Shown in pieces: positions 10,143 to 15,000 of a stretch of DNA of 15,000 bases; position 1 is the stretch's first letter; every line of letters starts with the position of its first letter. Position numbers and translations under genes: made by a program. The notes beneath the pieces are model-generated. The model was not told the origin of the DNA and searched no databases. It saw nothing but the letters and a program-made list of their open reading frames with translations. The DNA comes from Chrysomallon squamiferum (lineage: Eukaryota > Mollusca > Gastropoda > Neomphalida > Peltospiridae), in contig CM022673.1 in assembly GCA_012295275.1 (NCBI GenBank), forward strand, positions 19,253,810 through 19,268,809, given 5' to 3'.

Positions 10143-11821
10143 GTCTGTCTGTCTGTCTATCTACCTAACTATATATCTGTCCGTCTATTTTTCTATCTGC
10201 CTGTCTATCTGAAAAGCTTAATGTGCACTATTTCAAGGAAGAGAAATTTAGGGGAGAGGTGCCATGTACAGATCATGATCTGGCTTAAATGTGAACATTT
10301 AAGACAGATATAGTGCTAAAACAAAAAAAACAACAACATAAAAAAATAAAATTAAAATATTAATAAAAAAAAAATTAAAAATAGAAAAAAGATGTGAATT
10401 TTAATACAACAAACTTAAATAATTTGTAAAACTGATTCTTTGTAATGAATTTTGTTGGCACTAATGAAGTGGAAAAGTGGAACACTTTATGTCAGCAATT
10501 ACGATTTTTAATCAACTGTGTTGCGTGTTATATTTAATTGAATCTTATGAAACTGAAACGTCACCGTTATTTATAAAAACGTCCAAAACTGATCAGTCAG
10601 ATGTAAACTTTTATATATATATATATAGACACCGTAAAGCGTATAAATAGGTATACTGCCTTTCTTGTACACTTTAAAAAAATCATGGAATATAATGTTT
10701 TGATGAAGGATAAAATAATTCCAACGGTTGGATTATAAACAAAATATTCATTTTGATTATTAACAAACATATTTGTAAATAATTTGCTTCAATGAATAAA
10801 TACTGAAAATAATTGATTTTTAAAATTTCGTTATAATGATTGCATTTTTTAAAACAGTATATAATTTTTTTTAAAAACATTGTTATACAAATTTCATTTT
10901 AATATGTCTACATATCAAACTGATATTTCTAAATCAGTTATAAATCTGCAGTAGTTTGACTACGTACTTTTTTTCAGAATAAAACTGCACTTCATTTTAC
11001 TTGTCTGTTAACATGCACCTATAAATTATGGTTAAACGAAAGAATTACACTCAGCCTAAATTTGCTGAAAGTAATTGTACTAGTAATGCGAGTACACTAT
11101 GCAGTAAAAAACATTTGTTGCAATTATTACCACACAGCTATCCTAGTGTGTTGAAGTTATAGACATACTCTTATGCTGATTTACATAAATAGTTTGATCT
11201 ATTTTACACCAAAAATATTCCCAGTAACAACAGTAACACCGACTGTAAAATGCTTTTTCATTTCAATCACTGAATTCCGGAAAAAATAAAAATAAAAATA
11301 AAAATGCTTATATCATTTCGAATTCAGTTTAATCAAGTTGTCTAATTATCCACAAAGCAAGTTTGATTTAACTGTATTTTAATCCCTAATGAAATATATT
11401 AGATTTTCTCACAATTATCTGCTCTTTAATAAATTTAAAAATTATTTGATTTTTATTCAGAAGACAGCTATATATCTTGTTTTGTTTGTGTAGTTTATTA
11501 TCATGTGGTGAAATGTATTGCGATGGGTCTAAATAAAACTGCAAATTGAGCTAACGATGCAAAGCACAATGTTTAATATAAACGCATAATTACCATTGTA
11601 TCCTTCCATATCAGGTTGATGCTGTAGTCTCTAAGTATTTCCGAACTGTTATTAATTAGGTCAACAGCCAAAGCGATAGGTCGTTGAGTGCGTGGACCTC
11701 CTCTCCATGTAGTTCCAGATATCGCAAAAAAACCGCCAACATGTAAAGTTTTTTTGGTTGATACCATTGTCATTAATGTGACTTCAATAAAAATAATAAC
11801 AAGCATGTCTCTACGCTTCAT
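3574..11821 (-). CDS. GABA-B receptor subunit 1-like (class C GPCR) gene, 5' part, 8 exons
   Basis: GABA-B receptors are plasma-membrane class C GPCRs that bind ligand in an extracellular two-lobed Venus-flytrap domain and signal through Gi/o. Exons at 11821-11594, 9559-9422, 7644-7468, 6310-6212, 6008-5943, 5266-5150, 4071-4000 and 3768-3574 join, all in phase 0, into 364 residues without a stop. The order of conserved blocks follows human GABBR1 (from memory): signal peptide, VGGFFAISG, LIWKDT, PTKLMLLGP, VAEAASAWNLL, SRFPYLYSTLP, HFGWKRVALL, RQEARIIIGNF, ARKLFCE, AKYVWFLLSW, CTPDQL, EGHFVTD, FAFDAM, LEDFSYYNST, FEGVT. N-glycosylation sequons: N58, N194, N344. Of the usual GABA contacts, only the two Trp and one Ser remain (W39, S105, W254); others are R128, L145, H226 and Y312. 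The flytrap end and 7TM domain are missing, presumably beyond the left edge. No stop or frameshift in the eight exons argues for a functional gene, but the ligand is probably not GABA. Confidence 0.9.
4000..4071 (-). CDS. Receptor exon 7: EGHFVTD micro-exon
   Basis: Twenty-four codons, acceptor gtctgtttttag, donor GTATCA, phase 0. IAQEGHFVTDL matches AVEGHITTEI of GABBR1, directly following the CTPDQL of exon 6. The rest, TAGASGYSEVFGM, covers the variable loop before the last lobe-2 helix and is shorter than in GABBR1. Confidence 0.85.
4072..5149. other. Intron 6, with a GC-richer block at about 4500-4870
   Basis: Mostly AT-rich. Bases 4500-4870 have more balanced composition and no long reading frame, which suggests an old dispersed repeat, but I see no terminal repeats and recognise no family. 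GTCGTTAGCTCAAAGCCG on the minus strand (about 4637-4620) loosely recalls a tRNA A box; no B box was found. Confidence 0.3.
5150..5266 (-). CDS. Receptor exon 6: lobe 2, AKYVWFLLSW...CTPDQL
   Basis: Thirty-nine codons, acceptor cgtcgtag, donor GTAGGT, phase 0. IYKRKMYGAKYVWFLLSW aligns with VYKERLFGKKYVWFLIGW of GABBR1; the Trp (residue 254) that stacks on GABA is present, but the following Tyr-Ala-Asp-Asn is TGSN. ECTPDQLR keeps the Cys (269) that pairs with Cys235. A run of A at about 5281-5300 supplies a T-rich tract upstream of the acceptor on the minus strand. Confidence 0.92.
5818..5846. repeat. (AAT)n microsatellite in intron 5
   Basis: About nine units of AAT/ATA at 5818-5846, preceded by a purine-only AAG-rich stretch at 5787-5814. 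Confidence 0.9.
5943..6008 (-). CDS. Receptor exon 5: RQEARIIIGNF...ARKLFCE
   Basis: A 22-codon micro-exon, acceptor ttttaatgttag, donor GTAAGA, phase 0. RQEARIIIGNF-HYLMARKLFCE aligns residue by residue with [22 protein letters not shown] of GABBR1. The Cys (residue 235) that forms the second-lobe disulfide is kept. The Tyr after GLF, a GABA contact, is His226. Confidence 0.92.
6212..6310 (-). CDS. Receptor exon 4: lobe linker, TTEHFVKLWKQLNKT
   Basis: Thirty-three codons, acceptor accatttcag, donor GTTGGT, phase 0. TTEHFVKLWKQL matches TTEVFTSTLDDL of GABBR1, and VVAVESLTNIHLALDSIQ replaces [20 protein letters not shown], with a few residues fewer in the loop. It carries an NKT glycosylation sequon (N194). 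Only 203 bases of intron separate it from exon 5. Confidence 0.88.
6523..6837. mobile_element. pogo/Tigger-type MITE with TA target duplication
   Basis: The left end CAGGTACCGGACCAATTA (from 6523) is matched by an inverted right end ending at 6837; 20 of the first 23 bases agree. TA at 6521-6522 and 6838-6839 is the target duplication. Inside both ends, CCGGATTTC-like motifs recur (left near 6568, right near 6800), as in pogo/Tigger-type ends with tandem CCGGA motifs. The 315-base interior has no transposase and is unusually CpG-rich for this window, including CGCGCGCGCG at 6743-6752. It sits in receptor intron 3. Superfamily assignment rests on TIR style and TA duplication. Confidence 0.8.
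6938..6999. repeat. Imperfect (GA)n microsatellite in intron 3
   Basis: Purine-only GA repeat broken by GAAAGAC and AAGG variants, followed by ATAGAAATATATAT. Confidence 0.9.
7468..7644 (-). CDS. Receptor exon 3: lobe 1, SRFPYLYSTLP...HFGWKRVALL
   Basis: Fifty-nine codons between acceptor tgttatag and donor GTGAGT, phase 0. VSFSSRSAELIDKSRFPYLY aligns to GABBR1 [20 protein letters not shown], and FIQHFGWKRVALLFQ to LFEKWGWKKIATIQQ. Two GABA contacts of GABBR1 differ: the second Ser of SSS is Arg128, and the His of RTHP is Leu145. GABBR2, which does not bind GABA, also lacks that His. The reading begins with GTG at the splice junction, not at a start codon. The pyrimidine tract before the acceptor is a (TTG)n microsatellite. 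Confidence 0.92.
7649..7665. repeat. (CAA)n tract at the exon 3 splice acceptor
   Basis: On the minus strand this reads (TTG)n and ends a few bases before the acceptor TATAG at 7649-7645, so it forms the pyrimidine-rich tract for exon 3. Confidence 0.85.
7780..8170. other. GC-richer intronic block, probable unidentified dispersed repeat
   Basis: Bases 7780-7945 and 8090-8170 are clearly less AT-rich than the rest of intron 2, yet every frame is broken by stops. A perfect 8-bp inverted repeat, CTCTGGCG (7811-7818) and CGCCAGAG (7861-7868), encloses 42 bases. TGCGTCAAAACC at 8148-8159 recurs at 8340-8351. These fit an old repeat, but I do not recognise a family and see no target duplication. 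Confidence 0.35.
8276..8641 (+). other. Unassigned 121-codon open reading frame in intron 2
   Basis: Long for this AT-rich DNA and opposite in strand to the receptor. The predicted protein is basic (many Arg and Lys in its second half, such as SKLKQRSLRSKLARF) with one hydrophobic stretch, IIFIIYSYTFFIFLVCW, near residues 32-48. I recognise no domain, no splice partner and no conserved motif. It could be chance, a nested small gene, or part of a repeat, since it contains the TGCGTCAAAACC word shared with 8148-8159. Confidence 0.15.
9275..9378. repeat. (GT)n tract and 35-bp tandem duplication
   Basis: GT-rich sequence at about 9275-9315 is followed by a 35-base unit at 9309-9343 that repeats at once at 9344-9378 with two C/T differences. 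The unit begins GTGTGTATGTGTGTTT and ends ATAAAATTAAAAA. Confidence 0.85.
9422..9559 (-). CDS. Receptor exon 2: lobe 1, PTKLMLLGP...VAEAASAWNLL
   Basis: Forty-six codons, phase 0 at both ends; acceptor ttttttccaaag, donor GTTTGC, both usable but weaker than at the other exons. FDFIYQKPTKLMLLGPNLSK and VAEAASAWNLLQ align without gaps to GABBR1 [20 protein letters not shown] and VAEAARMWNLIV. The family's Cys in PGCS is Leu here (residue 104), matching the loss of its partner cysteine at the exon 1/2 junction (Ala77). The next Ser (residue 105), a GABA contact in GABBR1, is kept. The match bridges exons 1 and 3 exactly, which makes the exon secure despite the modest splice sites. Confidence 0.88.
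9617..9779. repeat. Compound microsatellite (CTAT)n-(GTCT)n-(AC)n
   Basis: (CTAT)n 9617-9636, (TA)n, (GTCT)n 9645-9660, degenerate GATT/ATCT/GTCT units to 9740, then (AC)n 9741-9779. It lies in receptor intron 1, close upstream of exon 2; the minus-strand transcript would be purine-rich here. Confidence 0.95.
10033..10211. repeat. Compound microsatellite (CTAT)n-(CT)n-(GTCT)n
   Basis: (CTAT)n 10033-10070, (CT)n 10073-10138, then GTCT/ATCT units to 10211. Same units and strand as 9617-9740 in the same intron. It gives long reading frames that are only repeat translation. Confidence 0.95.
10270..10303. repeat. Adjacent palindrome and hairpin
   Basis: The 12-bp palindrome AGATCATGATCT (10270-10281) is followed by the hairpin CTTAAATG-TGAA-CATTTAAG (10284-10303). 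Confidence 0.5.
10304..11593. other. Intron 1, AT-rich, nothing further recognised
   Basis: No exon-like or repeat-family signal that I can support beyond short A runs and a (TA)n tract at 10612-10627. The donor of exon 1 (GTAATT, minus) closes it at 11593. Confidence 0.6.
11594..11821 (-). CDS. Receptor exon 1: signal peptide and first flytrap strand
   Basis: Seventy-six codons. The ATG at 11821 is the first ATG after an in-frame TAG about 18 codons upstream and puts a typical signal peptide at the front: MKRR, then the hydrophobic stretch MLVIIFIEVTLMTMV, then STKK. The mature domain begins TLHVGGFFAISG, equals the family's YIGALFPMSG, and continues TTWRGGP with the Trp (residue 39) that lines the GABA pocket in GABBR1. 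IALAVDLINNSSEIL matches AVEMALEDVNSRRDIL. The exon ends LIWKDTM at donor GTAATT (11593). Where the family has KCDP across this junction, this gene reads M|ASP, so the first-lobe cysteine is absent. A TATATATTG-like stretch on the minus strand at about 11912-11904 could be a core promoter element, but an upstream 5' UTR exon is equally possible. Confidence 0.88.
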
Positions 11822-13128
11822 GTCTCTACATAAACTTATCACTGTCTTGCATGGAAACACTGACGAATTGTACTATTTAACAGAAGTGGTCTGCGTGTAT
11901 ACACAATATATACGTGCAGATAACCTGTCGTGGACAAGTATTTGAATATCTGTATTCTAAAATGTTATTGTACTTCTCTCGATATTCCAAAAAGAAAGAC
12001 TATTGGTCGACAGAAAATAAGACTGATGAATAGTGATCGATAAGTAAGGACAATGTTAAACCCGAGACTGGGAAGAACATAATGGTTTATTCAAGATACG
12101 TTAATTCACATTATTAGATGCAAATAACGTAAACTAATGATTAGAAAGACATTTAAAAATTCCATTAATATCTTTTTTTCAAAGACAACTGTTAAGGTTA
12201 AATATATTAAAACCTAGATGAAATATGCTTTGTTAATTTTAGAGACTGAACTTGTTAATCATTTCAAATGCTGTAAGATAAATACTTTTTGAAGAGGTAG
12301 TAAACTAACCAGTTGTTAAGAGTATGTAGTAATGTTATTCAAATAATTGTATTCTTAATAATTCTTTGATAATTACTTGTATATTTATACAACACTCTTG
12401 CTTGATTAATCATACGAGAAAGCCTGGTGATCATAATCATGATTATTATTTATGATATACTCTCTCTCTCATAATTTTTTTTATTATTTTAGCCAACATA
12501 GGTTATGAATGAACTATATGATTCATTACGTCATACGAAAATCAGTGTTGACGCATTTTTTTAAAACTGTCTTGTATGCTCAGAAGAGTGAAAAGTATTG
12601 AAAATCACAAAATTTTCGCAGTAAACAATTCTAGGCTAAATAATGAATTCGCTAAGATTAGGGTAATTTCAGTATCACGGTCAAGTCTCATTACGGTTTC
12701 CAAAAAGAAATTGATATAAGATAATAGTATTGACAAACACATTTTGAAACCACCCAAAACCTTTATTTTTTTTCAAGTTAATGATGAAATTATGAGATCA
12801 TCATTAAAAAAGAGAGAACAAATGTAAACTGTAAAATAATAATAAAGAAAACCAGTTAAAAAACCCTGACCATAAATTTAAATAAAAGAAATTTGAATAT
12901 TAAATACCATATTAATCAGAATCTATGCAGTTCTTAAATTTGACACTCAACCCACACACCACATATATAGATATAATTAAACAAATATAAATGACTAAAG
13001 TAGCATTTGAAGAAGAACAAGAAGACTCACATTTATAATGAAGCCTCGAAAGTTTTGTGCTGATCGTATGGACGATATACAATCATATTCGCAGTAATCG
13101 ACCGCATTTTATCCCTGCCATGATAAAT
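11822..13128. other. Upstream of the receptor start: non-coding, AT-rich
   Basis: Contains the presumed promoter or 5' UTR of the receptor, but no element that I can fix. The sequence from about 12000 to 13050 shows no reading frame, no repeat family and no RNA gene that I recognise. Confidence 0.5.
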
Positions 13129-13152
13129 CACCATATATATATATATATGGTG
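13129..13152. repeat. 24-bp perfect palindrome with AT core
   Basis: CACC, then an (AT)8 core, then GGTG: fully self-complementary. It directly borders the Tigger-like fragment. Confidence 0.85.
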
Positions 13153-13295
13153 TGTTGTTCGTTGTACCAACTAGCGGCAGCGTATCTGAAACTCACTCGT
13201 AATTCGGATTTTGGCTCGCAACTCAAAGCAAAAATCGACCGGGCAACTGCTCGTACTCGATAAACTCGTAAGTTGGGGCACTCGAAAGTCGAGGT

Positions 13296-13300
<5 letters not shown>
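13153..13300 (-). mobile_element. Tigger/pogo-like element fragment
   Basis: Read on the minus strand from 13300: GGGACCTCGACTTTCGAGTG, then CCAACTTACGAGTTTATCGA, GTACGAGC, GAGTTGCGAGCC and AATTACGAGTGAG. The iterated ACGAG/CGAGT words and the ACCTCGACTTACGAGT-like opening resemble ends of Tigger-type elements. CpG content is far above the surroundings. No opposite end is visible: one side abuts the AT palindrome and the other the (TC)n tract, so this is a fragment or a half-element. Confidence 0.5.
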
Positions 13301-13391
<91 letters not shown>

Positions 13392-13408
13392 CATACATAC
13401 ATACATAC
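13301..13408. repeat. Long (TC)n followed by (ATAC)n microsatellite
   Basis: Uninterrupted TC dinucleotides at 13301-13388 (44 units) followed by (ATAC)n at 13389-13408. Translations of both strands give Ser-Leu or Arg-Glu runs with no coding meaning. Confidence 0.97.
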
Positions 13409-15000
13409 GTACAAATCCTCAGAATGACATGTTCGATTCCATCGTACAGCTTTATGGGCTATCAAGGTAGGCAATATAAAGCAGACAGAGAAAGTTTGTT
13501 AAAAAGTGACTCCTCGCAGATAAATTGATGGACAATATCTACCGTCTCTATAACTAAACTCATTTAAGAGTTTGTCTTTAATGAGTTCAAATCAGCAATT
13601 ATACATCATCTGGGTTTTGTTTTTCATTCACATCTTCAGTACGTTGACTAGCTTATAAGGATCGAAGGATAGTTTCTGTCATATTCCAATTCAGATTGAA
13701 AATATGTACTCCAATCACCCGTGTAACTTCATGGCCAAATATTGTTCAGACTGAGTCGAGGTAGAATTTTTCATTATATATATATATATATATTTTTAAA
13801 AATATTATTGGCACAATTCTGAAAATCAATTGTTATAAATTAATAATCTTTTTACAGACTATATTGAAGTATAACTACAATTTTTTTCCATTCAGTAATA
13901 AAAGAATATGTCTTAATTATTACTCTTTAATGAATTTATATCGATTTTGTGAAAACATTGACTAGAAAGAATGAAAAAACCGAACACCAAAAGCAATAAT
14001 ACAGAAGATGCCTCTTTAGTGTTAGACAAACAATGATAAATCCCAAAACAAAGTAAAATATTGTACTATTTTTTCTTTGTGTATTTTTCATGGAAAGGAA
14101 ATAAATTTGGGGAGGGGGCTAAACTGTGATATTTACTAAACACTCTTCCGCTTGACATGTTTTTAAAGCAATTAGTTTATCGATCAGATTTTTTTAAAAC
14201 TTATTCATTGTTGTAAACGCAAGAGAGGACTTTTCGAAACTGCTGATATAGTTGTTTTAATGTAAAATTGTTGGTCACCTTGTTCAAGCTTCAGCTTTGG
14301 ACAGAAAGAGCTTTCAGTTAGGTATTCCGACTCCTTATGTTTTTATTTATGAATATGGTTTTAAGTAGATCTGCACTGCTTAGGAATAACATGTTTGCAT
14401 AAAACTTCGCCTTAATGTTATAATATTAAGATTTTTCTTATTTATTTATTTAATTATTTATTTATTTATATATTCATTTATTCATTTGTTTGTTTATTCA
14501 TTAATATAAATAAATCGCTTACGAAGATTTTAAATCATGTTTCTAAGTGTTTTAATACTGGGTTATTTTCTGTGAGACAATAATCTAACATTACAACAAG
14601 CTGTTTCGGTGTGGAAACGTAGCGTATTGTTATTTTGGAGAGGTTCACTCTGTTTATATTTCAATCTCGATGTCGAAAAGAAAATTGCTGAAAATAAACC
14701 CGAATCGAGATGTTTATCGACAGACGCTTGGATCGCTGTTTCTAATTTGGAGATAAAGCACGTTGTAACTTTATATCTATAATTTGTGGATATGCTGAAG
14801 TACATTTTTAACGATTATTAAATTAATGACTGTACTTTGTATCTACTATTTATTGTGTAACCTGTGCTCTATTTGTATTAATTAATATTATTATAATGTA
14901 CTAGAGTGGAACATAAAATAATTCCTATTCCTCATAGGCATCTTAATATCCTTTGACGCTTTTATCCTGTATATACATTTAAAATTATTTATTAATAAGT
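13409..15000. other. Non-coding right end of the window
   Basis: AT-rich with (TA)n at 13774-13793 and a TTTA/TTCA-rich tract at about 14438-14510. An 80-codon minus-strand reading frame at 14805-14563 starts with ATG but shows no recognisable domain and no splice context, and I do not call it a gene. Confidence 0.5.

Noticed and set aside
10003-10212. Leu/Ser/Ile-rich plus-strand reading frame, and a similar one at 9550-9885
   Set aside because: They are translations of CTAT, CT and GTCT repeats; the second also covers receptor exon 2 on the other strand.
11822-11860. Start of the receptor at 11860
   Set aside because: The codon at 11860 is GTG; the first ATG after the upstream in-frame stop is at 11821 and is followed by a proper signal peptide.
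11688-11945. 85-codon plus-strand reading frame
   Set aside because: It is antisense to receptor exon 1 and has no recognisable domain.
13429-13440. GTTCGATTCC, like a tRNA B box
   Set aside because: No A box, no cloverleaf and no SINE body could be found around it.
14563-14805. 80-codon minus-strand reading frame
   Set aside because: It has an ATG but no domain, splice context or repeat-family match; the length can occur by chance.

Overview
The window looks like nuclear DNA of an invertebrate animal, most likely a lophotrochozoan; I would guess a mollusc such as a cephalopod, but only on overall texture. It is AT-rich, carries long CT, CA, CTAT and GTCT microsatellites, short phase-0 exons separated by large introns, and old DNA transposons (Harbinger, mariner, pogo/Tigger types). 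There are no operons, no rRNA or tRNA gene that I can see, and no CRISPR array.

The main gene lies on the minus strand from 11821 down to 3574. Eight short exons with GT donors and AG acceptors, every junction in phase 0, join into 364 residues: an N-terminal signal peptide plus most of a Venus-flytrap ligand domain of the class C GPCR / GABA-B receptor subunit 1 type. The 3' part (end of the flytrap, seven-transmembrane domain, tail) is not in the window; after the last donor at 3573 I find no further exon down to base 1. The second lobe's disulfide is kept, while the first lobe's disulfide and most residues that bind GABA in human GABBR1 are replaced, so this is probably an orphan or non-GABA-binding member.

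The left end (1 to about 1500) holds the right part of a decayed Harbinger (PIF) DNA transposon: a transposase pseudogene on plus (1-492, cut by the window edge) and, converging on it, a Myb/SANT-like DNA-binding protein pseudogene on minus (1270-519), followed by a subterminal block rich in ACGAC/GTCGT motifs. If the receptor gene continues past base 1, this element sits in its next intron.

The introns hold other mobile remnants: a short mariner-type element (2946-3156) that keeps the C-terminal codons of its transposase, and a pogo-type MITE with TA target duplication (6523-6837). Upstream of the gene, a Tigger-like fragment (about 13153-13300) runs straight into a long (TC)n tract. Composite microsatellites lie at 2827-2939, 9617-9779 and 10033-10211. 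The stretches 12000-13050 and 13420-15000 hold no gene I can support.
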